Source of the DNA: Alteromonas sp. KUL106
Lineage (GTDB): Bacteria > Pseudomonadota > Gammaproteobacteria > Enterobacterales > Alteromonadaceae
Reading direction: 5' to 3'
NCBI RefSeq assembly: GCF_009811415.1
Contig: NZ_BLIG01000047.1
Location: forward strand, 84,614 to 148,613
Length of the DNA: 64,000 bases
The position numbers and the translations under genes were made by a program. The notes under the pieces were generated by a model. That model had not been told where the DNA came from. It did no database searches and saw only the letters and a program-made list of their open reading frames with translations. This document shows positions 55,064 through 63,930 of this stretch, piece by piece (position 1 is the first letter of the stretch; the number at the start of each line of letters is the position of its first letter).

Positions 55064-57037
55064 ATGATAAAGCTTTCTAACGTATCGTTACTGCGCGGTC
55101 GCAAAATGCTGCTAGAAGACGCGTCAGCACAGGTCTTTCCCGGCCATAAAGTGGCGCTTATTGGCAGTAATGGTTGCGGTAAATCCACGCTCTTTGCGCT
55201 TTTGCGCAATGAGTTGAGCGTAGATGCAGGTGACTGTAGCGTACCGAGTGATTGGCGAATTGTGAGTGTGGCACAAGAAACACCAGCGACCACGAGAACA
55301 GCGATAGATTATGTCGTGGACGGTGACAAACATTTACGTGATTTACAGGCCCAATTAGAGGCCGCTGAACAAAGCGGTGATGGCGTAAAAATAGGTCAGA
55401 TTCACGGGCAACTTGAGCAAGCTGGGGCTTATGATGTGGAATCTCGTGCTGCGACCATCCTGTCGGGCCTTGGGTTTACTAACGCACAGTTAAGCGCACC
55501 TGTGACTGATTTTTCGGGTGGGTGGCGCATGCGCTTAAATCTGGCACAGGCGCTCCTTTGTCCTTCAGATCTTTTGCTGCTGGATGAACCAACAAACCAC
55601 TTAGACTTAGATGCAGTGATATGGTTGGAAAAGTGGTTACAGCGTTACACGGGGACGCTTTTGTTGATTTCACACGATAAGGCTTTTATCGATAATACAG
55701 TTGGCCAGATTATTAGCGTAGAGCAACAAAAACTGATCACCTACACGGGCAACTACTCAGCCTACGAAACTCAGCGTGCAGAGCGTATTCGACTGCAAAA
55801 TCTGGAATATGAAAAGCAGCAGCAAAAAGTAGCACACTTGAATTCGTTTATTACGCGATTTAAAGCGAAGGCGAGTAAAGCAAAGCAGGCGCAAAGCCGC
55901 ATTAAGCAGTTGGAAAAAATGGAAACCTTGTTGCCCGCACATATGGCAAGCCCATTTAGTTTCTCTTTTGCTCCACCTACTGCACTACCGAATCCTCTTG
56001 TGCAAATGGAGAAAATACAGCTTGGGTATGATGACCACATTGTGCTGCAGCAGGTAAAGCTGAATTTGGTGCCAGGCAGTCGTATTGGGCTTCTAGGGCG
56101 CAACGGGCAAGGTAAATCTACACTGATTAAATTACTTGCAGGTGTTCATGCGCCCAAGCAAGGTATTTTTAACACCGCCAAGGGCCTTAAAATAGGTTAC
56201 TTTGCGCAGCATCAATTAGAAACGCTCGATGCGAATGCCACGCCGCTGTTGCATCTGCAGCGCATAGATGAGAAAGCCACTGAACAGCAGCTGCGCGATT
56301 ATCTTGGCGGCTTTGGTTTTAACGGTGATGAAGCATTAGCCGAGGTAGCACCTATGTCGGGCGGCGAAAAAGCACGTCTTGTACTGGCATTAATTGTGTA
56401 TCAAAAGCCAAACTTGCTGTTACTTGACGAACCGACCAACCATTTAGATTTAGAGATGCGCCATGCATTGAATATTGCGCTTCAAGGCTTTGAGGGCGCT
56501 ATGGTACTGGTGTCCCATGACCGTTTCCTACTTTCATCGGTATGCGAAGACTTTTATTTAGTGGATAGCGGTGAGGTAGAGCCCTTCAAGGGTGATTTGG
56601 ATGATTACCGAGACTGGATATTAAAGCAGCAAGCGGCAGAAAAAGCCAAAGCCAATAGCGAGGCTAAAAGTGCTAACAACGATATCAAAAAGGCAGCGCA
56701 GCAAGAGACTGGCGGGCAAAATAGGCCAGAACGCAAAATAGATCGTAAGGAAGAGAAGCGTCGAGAGGCCGAGTTCAGGCAAAGTGTTGCGCCTCTTAAA
56801 AAAGCCATAGAGAAATACGAAAAAGCCATGGAAAAATGCAGTGCAGCGCTTGCAGAAGTGGAAATGTCCTTAAGTGATACGTCACTTTACAGCGATGATA
56901 AAAAAGCCGAGCTGATGGCTTTGCTCGATAAACAAACTCAGCTCAAGCAACAGCTTGAAGAGGAAGAGATGGCCTGGTTAGACGCACAAGAACAAATTGA
57001 GCTAAAGCGAGAAGCGTATGACAATGCAACAGCCTAA
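55064..57037 (+). CDS. yheS: ABC-F family ATPase YheS
   Basis: 657 residues from ATG 55064 (AGG 8 bases upstream; the earlier TTG start at 55043 is unlikely). Two ABC domains without membrane segments: Walker A GSNGCGKST (34-42) and GRNGQGKST; signatures FSGGWRMRLN and MSGGEKARLV; Walker B LLLLDEPTNHLDL in both. A linker (about 245-300) and a Lys/Glu/Ala-rich coiled coil tail (about 530-650) follow the ABC-F plan. The family acts on ribosomes in translation. The next gene overlaps by 20 bases. Confidence 0.94.
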   Translation: MIKLSNVSLLRGRKMLLEDASAQVFPGHKVALIGSNGCGKSTLFALLRNELSVDAGDCSVPSDWRIVSVAQETPATTRTAIDYVVDGDKHLRDLQAQLEAAEQSGDGVKIGQIHGQLEQAGAYDVESRAATILSGLGFTNAQLSAPVTDFSGGWRMRLNLAQALLCPSDLLLLDEPTNHLDLDAVIWLEKWLQRYTGTLLLISHDKAFIDNTVGQIISVEQQKLITYTGNYSAYETQRAERIRLQNLEYEKQQQKVAHLNSFITRFKAKASKAKQAQSRIKQLEKMETLLPAHMASPFSFSFAPPTALPNPLVQMEKIQLGYDDHIVLQQVKLNLVPGSRIGLLGRNGQGKSTLIKLLAGVHAPKQGIFNTAKGLKIGYFAQHQLETLDANATPLLHLQRIDEKATEQQLRDYLGGFGFNGDEALAEVAPMSGGEKARLVLALIVYQKPNLLLLDEPTNHLDLEMRHALNIALQGFEGAMVLVSHDRFLLSSVCEDFYLVDSGEVEPFKGDLDDYRDWILKQQAAEKAKANSEAKSANNDIKKAAQQETGGQNRPERKIDRKEEKRREAEFRQSVAPLKKAIEKYEKAMEKCSAALAEVEMSLSDTSLYSDDKKAELMALLDKQTQLKQQLEEEEMAWLDAQEQIELKREAYDNATA

Positions 57038-57527
57038 CCTCGAGCCTAGTGCGTTTTGGGCCTACAGTGTATCCCGGTACACTCAAGGAAACATGGCGCC
57101 ACTGGCTATTTTGCTTCAGGACAATCATCAGGTTAATGTTAATGTGCTTTTGCTAGTAGGCTGGTGTTTACAGAACAATGTGATCATAAACCTGCCCCAG
57201 CTCAAAGCGGTCATCGAGGCTTCGGCATCAATGGAGTCGAGGCTACAGATTCATAGAGCAAAGCGCAAAGCGGCTCACCCTGACAACGGCACAGATAAAG
57301 CCACTTACGATGCGCTTAAAGCTGAGGAACTCGAACTTGAACGTCAACAGCAGCGCGATATTGTTGCTGCTTTTAACAAACAATCTGTGGCGCGTTTAGA
57401 TCACGCCCAGCCGTTTACAGGCACGGTATTTAATGCGTCTGTCGCCGCGCTTATCAATGCGTACGGTCTTCGTGATAACGCAGAGGCGCGTCGTCTTGTC
57501 AGCCTTGTGATTAAAGAATTATCTTAA
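57018..57527 (+). CDS. TIGR02444 family protein
   Basis: 169 residues, start within the last 20 bases of yheS. NLEPSAFWAYSVSRYTQGNMAPLAILLQDNHQVNVNVLLLVGWC is the family opening; the rest is helical. Function is unknown. It is between yheS and yheT and translationally coupled to yheS; a second ATG, six bases later, is also possible. Confidence 0.78.
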   Translation: MTMQQPNLEPSAFWAYSVSRYTQGNMAPLAILLQDNHQVNVNVLLLVGWCLQNNVIINLPQLKAVIEASASMESRLQIHRAKRKAAHPDNGTDKATYDALKAEELELERQQQRDIVAAFNKQSVARLDHAQPFTGTVFNASVAALINAYGLRDNAEARRLVSLVIKELS

Positions 57528-57546
57528 AAAAAAATAAGAATATAGA

Positions 57547-58581
57547 ATGAGTAAATCAGCGCTTTCGCATGGAAAAATTGTAAAAAGTAGTTTTAAGGTG
57601 GCGGGATGGGCCAAAAACCGCCACGTGCAAACTATTTGGCCGCGCTTTATTCAAAAGCGTTTGCCCCTGTCTTATCACATGGAGCGGTTAACGTTACCTG
57701 ATGATGATTTTGTCGATGTTGCTTGGGGGCCGAAGCCGCAAGAGACGTCAGGAATTGTCGTTATGTTTCACGGTCTCGAGGGCAGTATAAAGTCGCATTA
57801 TGCTAACGACATGATGGCACAGCTTTCGGTCAATGGCTGGCAGGTGGTGATGATGCATTATCGCGGTTGTAGCGGCGTACCGAACCTTAAAGCCCGAGCC
57901 TATCACAGCGGTGAAACCGAAGATCCAAGCTTTTTCTTAGAATGGCTGCACGATAAATTCCCACGGGTTCCAAAGGTGGCGATCGGCTTCTCCCTTGGTG
58001 GAAATATGTTGCTTAAGTTGCTCGGTGAAAATCCGGCGCAAAAATGGCTGAAGGCGGCTGTCGCTATCTCTTCCCCGCTTAAACTTTCCGAATGTGCAAA
58101 GTCGATTAACCAAGGTTTTTCAAGGGTGTATCAGAAATATCTACTTACCAGTATGAAAGATACGCTGCGCAAAAAAATGGAATACATTGATTATCGCAAG
58201 CTAATACAGCTGACGAAACGCGATGTGGATGATATTACAAGCTTTACTCAGTTTGACGAAAAAATCACGGCCCCCCTTCACGGTTTTGCTGACGCGCAAG
58301 ACTATTACGAGAAGTGCAGCGCTTATCACTTCTTAAGCGCTATTCACTGCCCCACGTTAGTTCTGCACAGTATTGACGATCCATTTATGAACCATCTCAT
58401 TGTGCCAAAAGAAGAAGAACTTGCGCGTAATGTCACGGTAGAGCTCAGTGAGCGAGGCGGGCACGTAGGGTTCATGCAAGGCTCGATTTTAAATCCGAAG
58501 GTCTGGCTGCATGAGCGCGTAAAACGTTTTATCGGCGAAGCGCTGCCGGTGAATGCGACCTGTCATTATGTGAAGCGCTAA
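57547..58581 (+). CDS. yheT: YheT-family alpha/beta hydrolase
   Basis: 344 residues. The ABHD1/3-type hydrolase has GFSLGGNMLLK with the nucleophile Ser, HGLEGSIKSHYANDMM for the oxyanion region, LVLHSIDDPFM for the acid and RGGHVGFM for the His. Catalyses an ester hydrolysis of unknown substrate. The E. coli order yheS-yheT-yheU is kept, apart from the inserted TIGR02444 gene. Confidence 0.92.
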   Translation: MSKSALSHGKIVKSSFKVAGWAKNRHVQTIWPRFIQKRLPLSYHMERLTLPDDDFVDVAWGPKPQETSGIVVMFHGLEGSIKSHYANDMMAQLSVNGWQVVMMHYRGCSGVPNLKARAYHSGETEDPSFFLEWLHDKFPRVPKVAIGFSLGGNMLLKLLGENPAQKWLKAAVAISSPLKLSECAKSINQGFSRVYQKYLLTSMKDTLRKKMEYIDYRKLIQLTKRDVDDITSFTQFDEKITAPLHGFADAQDYYEKCSAYHFLSAIHCPTLVLHSIDDPFMNHLIVPKEEELARNVTVELSERGGHVGFMQGSILNPKVWLHERVKRFIGEALPVNATCHYVKR

Positions 58582-58637
58582 ATCGGGTCGTCCTTATTTT
58601 TCTAAATCCCAATCGCTGTTTTTAACGAGGAGTGTAA

Positions 58638-58871
58638 ATGATAGTTCCCATCGATGCGCTGGAAGCCGATACGCTATATAGCCTGGCCGAATCTTTTGTA
58701 CTGCGAGAAGGGACTGACTATGGTGAAGAGGAAGTTTCTCTTGACGTTAAGGTCCAGCAAGTCCTAGATAGACTCAAATCTGGTGAAGCTGTCCTTGTGT
58801 ATTCAGAGCTTCATGAAAGCGTAGACATAAAACGCAAGGAAGAATTACAAGCCAGTGATGAAGTGGAGTAG
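58638..58871 (+). CDS. yheU: YheU family protein
   Basis: 77 residues with ACGAGGAG 7 bases upstream. Matches the YheU family (MIVPIDALEADTLYSLAESFVLREGTDYG...). Function is unknown. Probably in an operon with yheT. Confidence 0.9.
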   Translation: MIVPIDALEADTLYSLAESFVLREGTDYGEEEVSLDVKVQQVLDRLKSGEAVLVYSELHESVDIKRKEELQASDEVE

Positions 58872-58875
58872 ACAC

Positions 58876-58902
58876 AAAAATGCCGGGTCGAGCAACCCGG
58901 CA
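58876..58902 (-). terminator. Terminator of the beta-barrel gene
   Basis: Stem TGCCGGGT / ACCCGGCA with loop CGAGCA; on the minus strand TTTTTGTG follows. About 22 bases beyond the stop of the barrel gene. Confidence 0.75.
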
Positions 58903-58924
58903 ACCTTCCTGAGGAGAGGGAGGT

Positions 58925-59479
58925 TTAAAACGCGTATCGTGCAGTAACCTGCATGATGTCTAAATCGTCAATAATGCGGTAATTTGCACCTACCGCCCAT
59001 TGAGGTGTGATGTAATAGTTAGCGCCTACTCTAAATGTTGCTTCACCGTCATCTACATCGTAGTAACCGACTTCACCAGCAAGCTCTACTTGCTCTGTGA
59101 TCATCGAACGAAGGCCGGCGTTAATGCTGTAGCCTGTTTCATCATTCACGTCACCGTCAATGCGCTCTAAATTCGCGCCAAAGTACGCATCTGTGTTGGC
59201 GTTAACGGGGAGTCGATAGCCTGCGCCAAGTGTCAGCATATCAAAGTCAAAGTTACCTTCTTCAAAGAAGCTATACTCACCGTTCAAGTACCAGTTGGTG
59301 TTTAAAAGGTACTTACCGTTAACGGTCAACCCATCCGGTTCGAATGACTCATTGTTATCGAAGTCCATCTTAGTATAACCGCCTTCTACATAGCGCCAGT
59401 CTGGTTTATCTGCCATGGCCGAAAGAGGAAGTGTCGCTGCAGCCAGCGCTGCTGTGATAAGTGTGATTGATTTACGCAT
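58925..59479 (-). CDS. Small outer membrane beta-barrel protein
   Basis: 184 residues. Signal peptide 1-23, cleaved after AMA. The mature part has alternating beta strands that fit an eight-strand barrel (OmpA/OmpW-like) and ends ITPQWAVGANYRI...VTARYAF, with the aromatic C-terminus of outer membrane proteins. A ribosome site (AAGGAGCT) precedes it. Specific role unknown. Confidence 0.8.
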   Translation of the reverse strand: MRKSITLITAALAAATLPLSAMADKPDWRYVEGGYTKMDFDNNESFEPDGLTVNGKYLLNTNWYLNGEYSFFEEGNFDFDMLTLGAGYRLPVNANTDAYFGANLERIDGDVNDETGYSINAGLRSMITEQVELAGEVGYYDVDDGEATFRVGANYYITPQWAVGANYRIIDDLDIMQVTARYAF

Positions 59480-60248
59480 GTAATAGCTCCTTAAAATTTT
59501 CAGCAGCTCGGTTAAAGATAAAAAGTGTGTTCTGGCACGTGTTTCAAAAGAAGCACGGAGCGAGCTGCCGGGCTGATGAGCACAAAAGTGTAAAAAACCT
59601 TTCGTGACATCGTTCCTGTATCCATAACGAAATCGTTGATAAAAAAACCGTGTCAGATTTGTTTATCAAGATAATTTCATGAAAGGGTTCTGCAAAGGGT
59701 TTGCCAACTGCAGCGACTTGTTGCGCCATCTTCAACTTAAACTCGCATAAGTAATTAATTAGTAATGATAAATTTCATTGTGCTTACACGCTGCTCTGGG
59801 GCGATTTATGTGAGAAAGCAAAAAGGTTGTACACCCTATGTACAAGTTGGCATGAGAAACTGTCTCTAAAAAACAACACTTATCCTTTTGGTTAGGCGGT
59901 TGGATGTTCTTACACACCTTTAATTGGCCCTGCTGTTAAATTAGATATAACGCAAATTATTGTAAGTAATCATAAAAATAGACTTTTGCTGCGCCCTTTC
60001 TCGTATTGGAACGGCTTTTGCTGGTGTGCCTACGAGTTATCCAATATTCACCTTTGCCATTTCGGCACGGAGTTCGTGATTGCAAAAATAGAGAGTCACG
60101 AAGGTGGAAAGGAAAGGAATAGAGCACCTTTCTCAGTATGCGCAGAAGTTACCATCGCTGTTTTGTGCGTTTGTCAGTTGTGAAGCGACAAAACACAGGT
60201 CTGTTCATCATCACCTGGATAACCATTGTTTTCAAAAGGAGAGGACAA
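59480..60248. other. Long gene-free region between barrel gene and mdoG
   Basis: About 770 bases, longest gap in the window. Two short frames (59544-59735 minus, 59986-60183 plus) look random. A TTGTACA / TGTACAA palindrome with 5-nt spacer is at 59827-59845. It probably holds promoters of both flanking genes; no RNA gene was recognised. Confidence 0.5.
59827..59845. promoter_or_regulatory. Candidate operator palindrome
   Basis: TTGTACA-CCCTA-TGTACAA, a perfect 7-bp inverted repeat with a 5-nt spacer, near mid-gap, spacing suited to a dimeric repressor or activator. Regulator unknown. Confidence 0.4.
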
Positions 60249-61880
60249 ATGGCTAAGCCAGTTTTATTTTTCAGTCTAGTTTCACAAGAGAGCGAAAAGC
60301 AGCCACGTAAACATATGCTATCTCGTATTCTTTTAGCGATGACCAGCGTTATCGCCCTTGTTAGTTTTCAGCCAGCCATGGCAATTGAGGTGAATGATAG
60401 TAATCAACCTCAGAGAAAATCCCCGGTTCTGCAGTCAATTATTGATGCTGCGCGCGACTCTGCAACGCAAAGCTATGAGCAAGACGATCACGGGTTAGAC
60501 AGTAAACTCAAAGAGATTGACTACACAACCTATCGCTCTATTCGCTTCAAGCCTGAACAAAGCCTTTGGCGGGGCGAAAACGATTATGAATTGCAGTTTT
60601 TTCACCCGGGTTTTCTCTACGAGTACCCGGTAACTATTCATACCATTGATGAGAGCAACAAGCCTGAGCGCTTAGCGTTTAACAGCGATATGTTTAATTA
60701 CGATGGGTCAGCATCGCCTTTGGCTGGATTGACCAACGAAAAATCGGGCTATGCCGGTTTTCGGGTCCATTACCCCATTAAGAATAAAGAGTACAAGGAT
60801 GAATTCGCTGTGTTCCTTGGCGCATCATATTTTCGCCTGGTGGGTAAAAATCAGGTCTATGGTATTTCAGCGCGCGGTCTAGCGATAGATACCGCGTTAG
60901 CAAAAGGCGAGGAGTTTCCTCATTTTACAGAGTTTTGGGTTATTGAGCCTGGCGAAGGCGAGCCTATTACTATTTATGCACGCCTTGAAAGCCCCTCTGT
61001 CGCTGGCGCGTATAAATTTGTGATTCAGCCGGATATCGATACCAGCGTAAACGTCGAAAGCTGGTTATTTGCAAGAGACGATGTAAATAAGCTAGGCATT
61101 GCCCCGTTTACCAGTATGTTCTTGTATGGAGAAAATACTGAAAAACGTCACGATGACTATCGCCCTGAAGTACATGACAGTGATGGTGTGCTTATGGTTA
61201 CTCATGCAGATGAAGAAATATGGCGTCCACTTACTAATCCAGCCCGTCTTCAAGTTACCTCGCTCAGTGATGCAAGTCCAAAAGGTTTCGGCATGCTTCA
61301 GCGCGACGGTGAGTGGGATAATTATCTTGATGCAGAAGCTAACTACCATATACGCCCGGGGCTTTGGGTAACCCCTCAGTCAGGGTTTGAACAAGGCCGT
61401 TTAGAAGTCGTCGAAATACCCACTAAATCTGAAATTCACGACAACATAGTGGCGTTTTGGACACCTGAAAAGCCGTTTAAATCAGGCGAGTCGCTGTACT
61501 TTGCTTATGAACTTAAAACGGTAGAGCAAAACCCTTTTGTTAGTGAGCTCGCGTCCGTGGTGCGCACCCGCCAAGGTAAAGCCGTGTTACCGGGCGACGA
61601 GTTTAAAAACGAAAGCCTGAATACGACACGACAGTTTAGTGTGGACTTCAGTGCACCTTCTGCCATTTCTTTTGACAACGCATCGACAAAACTTGTCGTG
61701 CACGGCACCAACGGCACGATCTCGAAACAGCGTCTTTATCCGGTCGCTGATGGTCAAGAATGGCGCGCTACTTTCTTCGTTAAGCCCAAAGAGAAACAGA
61801 CGGTGGATATGCGAGCTTACATTGAACAAGACGGTAAACGTGTGAGTGAGGTTTGGAACTATGTCTATCAACCAAAATAA
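60249..61880 (+). CDS. mdoG: Periplasmic glucan biosynthesis protein MdoG (OpgG)
   Basis: 543 residues from ATG 60249, chosen for GGAGAGG 5 bases upstream; an earlier in-frame start (60138) is weaker, and ATG 60315 would give a more standard signal peptide. Signal core LLAMTSVIALVSFQPAMA. Family motifs QFFHPGFLYEYPV and GYAGFRVHYPI, FLGASYFRLVGKNQVYGISARGLAIDT. MdoG acts in the periplasm on branches of osmoregulated periplasmic glucans. Overlaps mdoH by 20 bases if mdoH starts at 61861. Confidence 0.94.
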   Translation: MAKPVLFFSLVSQESEKQPRKHMLSRILLAMTSVIALVSFQPAMAIEVNDSNQPQRKSPVLQSIIDAARDSATQSYEQDDHGLDSKLKEIDYTTYRSIRFKPEQSLWRGENDYELQFFHPGFLYEYPVTIHTIDESNKPERLAFNSDMFNYDGSASPLAGLTNEKSGYAGFRVHYPIKNKEYKDEFAVFLGASYFRLVGKNQVYGISARGLAIDTALAKGEEFPHFTEFWVIEPGEGEPITIYARLESPSVAGAYKFVIQPDIDTSVNVESWLFARDDVNKLGIAPFTSMFLYGENTEKRHDDYRPEVHDSDGVLMVTHADEEIWRPLTNPARLQVTSLSDASPKGFGMLQRDGEWDNYLDAEANYHIRPGLWVTPQSGFEQGRLEVVEIPTKSEIHDNIVAFWTPEKPFKSGESLYFAYELKTVEQNPFVSELASVVRTRQGKAVLPGDEFKNESLNTTRQFSVDFSAPSAISFDNASTKLVVHGTNGTISKQRLYPVADGQEWRATFFVKPKEKQTVDMRAYIEQDGKRVSEVWNYVYQPK

Positions 61881-63852
61881 CCACGTGAATTTATCATCAG
61901 TCGAGGCTAAAGCCGTGCCTCAAGTTAAAAGTGACGGCGCAAAATGTCGGTCGCATTTCATCTTAAAAGGAGAGCATATGCGTTTGTTTATCATGGCAAT
62001 GCTAGTGATTCCAAGTACGGCTCTAGCCGGTTGGAGTTTATACGAAATATTTTTACCTAATGGTCTCACTAACCTGGAAATTGCGCAGTTAGGGTTGGGG
62101 TTAACCTTATTTGCTTGGCTATGTATGGCATTTTGGACAGGCATAATTGGCTTCTTTTTACAGCTTTTCAATATCGATCCACTGAGCTTGCGTAAACAGC
62201 AAGTTCAACCGGACGCCGACACGCCACTTACGCAGAAACATGCCATCGTTATGCCGGTATATAATGAAGATACCCGCCGAATAATGGTCGGTTTTGAGGC
62301 CTGTATTCGCGAGTTGATGGAAAGTAAAAACAAGGCGAATTTTGATTTTTTCATGCTCAGCGATACTCGCGATATGGAAAAAGCTGACGCTGAACTTCGT
62401 GCTTTCACTCGTTTAAAGAAACGCTTGGGTGCATTCTCAAGCCAAGTATTTTATCGTCGCCGCGAGCAAAATCTGCATAGAAAAGTGGGTAACCTAAAAG
62501 AGTTTTGTGAACGCTGGGGCGCCAACTACGAGTCAATGATTGTACTAGATGCCGATAGCGTCATGAGCAAGGAGCGCATGCAGGACTTGGCGCGTCGTAT
62601 TGAGCAGAATCCGGATACGGCATTAGTTCAGACTATTCCCATGCCCGTGCGCCAACACACCTTCTTTGGTCGTTTTGTGCAGTTTGCTGCCCATTTATAC
62701 AGCCCAATGTTGGCGACTGGGTTGTCGTTTTGGCAAACCGACAGCGCTAACTATTGGGGTCATAATGCCATCATTCGTATCGCCCCTTTTATGCAGCACT
62801 GCGGGCTTCCTACTCTTGAAGGCCGCGCCCCCTTTGGTGGTGAAATACTAAGCCATGACTTTGTAGAGGCAGCATTATTGCGTCGTGCTGGCTGGCAGGC
62901 TTATTTACTGACTGACACCACAGGCAGTTACGAAGAAGTACCAAGTAATATCGTCGATTATGCCATTCGCGATCGCCGCTGGGTCCAGGGCAATATTCAA
63001 CACCTGGGTTTATTAAATGTAAAAGGCCTTAAAATGGCAAACCGACTGCACTTTTTATTCGGTGCGTTTGCGTACATTTCTTCACTCATACTGTTCTGTA
63101 TGTTGGCACTAGGCACCGCAGATGCGCTAATACGCGCCACTTCAGTGCCAGAGTTCTTCGTGTCTGAATATCAGCTATTCCCTAGTTGGCAGGTAGCGCG
63201 CCAAGATATGATGATGGTGACCATGTGGGGAACAGCAGCGCTACTCTTCTTACCGAAACTATTAGGTATTGCATTAGCGCTAATTAAGCGTCGAGGTGAA
63301 TTTGGTGGTGCGTGGTCACTTCTAAAAGGTGCAATAGTAGAGCTCGCTATGGCTGTGCTTATAGCGCCGCTTATGATGTTTTATCACAGCTACTTTGTCA
63401 TTAGTGTTTTTGTTGGTCATTCTGTTAAATGGGAAGCGCAAGAGCGCGAAGGGCGCAAGGTACCATGGAGCGTCGCTATCAAGCATACACAAATTATGAG
63501 TTGTCTTGCCGTAGCATGGGGGGTAACAACATTCTACTTCACACCGTCGCTATTTATGTGGTTGCTTCCTGTGCTAGTTGGAATGGTACTGGCAGCGCCT
63601 GTTATTCGTTTAACAAGCAGCAATACGCTGGGTGTGGTTATGCGCAAATGGGGCGTATTTGTCATCGACCAAGAAGTCAATGAGTGTAAAGCGCTTAAGC
63701 GTTTACGCGTTGCAATGGGTTACTTTGCTATTTCACAACATAAAGCAGAAATTCCTGCACTACCCGAGAATACGTGGCAAAGTATGCCAGTGCAGGCGCT
63801 TAGCGAAAAACCTCTACCTATGCGTTACCAACTTCCGAATAACGCGCTTTAG
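61861..63852 (+). CDS. mdoH: Glucans biosynthesis glucosyltransferase MdoH (OpgH), short form
   Basis: 663 residues if started at ATG 61861 (weak GAGG), or 624 if at ATG 61978, which has AAAGGAG 5 bases upstream and begins before the first helix; the second is quite possible. GT2 domain (about 110-400): MPVYNEDTRRIMVG, VLDADSVM (DxD), HDFVEAALLRRAGW, YAIRDRRWVQGN (QxxRW-type). Six or more membrane helices flank it. Polymerises UDP-glucose into the beta-1,2 glucan backbone. Compared with the E. coli protein (847 residues) it lacks most of the cytoplasmic N-terminal and C-terminal regions. Confidence 0.92.
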   Translation: MSINQNNHVNLSSVEAKAVPQVKSDGAKCRSHFILKGEHMRLFIMAMLVIPSTALAGWSLYEIFLPNGLTNLEIAQLGLGLTLFAWLCMAFWTGIIGFFLQLFNIDPLSLRKQQVQPDADTPLTQKHAIVMPVYNEDTRRIMVGFEACIRELMESKNKANFDFFMLSDTRDMEKADAELRAFTRLKKRLGAFSSQVFYRRREQNLHRKVGNLKEFCERWGANYESMIVLDADSVMSKERMQDLARRIEQNPDTALVQTIPMPVRQHTFFGRFVQFAAHLYSPMLATGLSFWQTDSANYWGHNAIIRIAPFMQHCGLPTLEGRAPFGGEILSHDFVEAALLRRAGWQAYLLTDTTGSYEEVPSNIVDYAIRDRRWVQGNIQHLGLLNVKGLKMANRLHFLFGAFAYISSLILFCMLALGTADALIRATSVPEFFVSEYQLFPSWQVARQDMMMVTMWGTAALLFLPKLLGIALALIKRRGEFGGAWSLLKGAIVELAMAVLIAPLMMFYHSYFVISVFVGHSVKWEAQEREGRKVPWSVAIKHTQIMSCLAVAWGVTTFYFTPSLFMWLLPVLVGMVLAAPVIRLTSSNTLGVVMRKWGVFVIDQEVNECKALKRLRVAMGYFAISQHKAEIPALPENTWQSMPVQALSEKPLPMRYQLPNNAL

Positions 63853-63875
63853 ATGAAGAAAAAGACACGCATTAA

Positions 63876-63905
63876 AAAACCGCACATCATGTGCGGTTTT
63901 TCTTT
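63876..63905 (+). terminator. Intrinsic terminator of mdoGH
   Basis: Stem AAAACCGCAC / GTGCGGTTTT with loop ATCAT, followed by a T-rich tract on the plus strand, 24 bases after the stop. Confidence 0.88.
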
Positions 63906-63930
63906 GAACGGCGCTTTTTTATTCGTACGT

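Noticed and set aside
59544..60183. Short frames in the mdoG upstream gap
   Set aside because: No ribosome site or protein-like composition that I could support.
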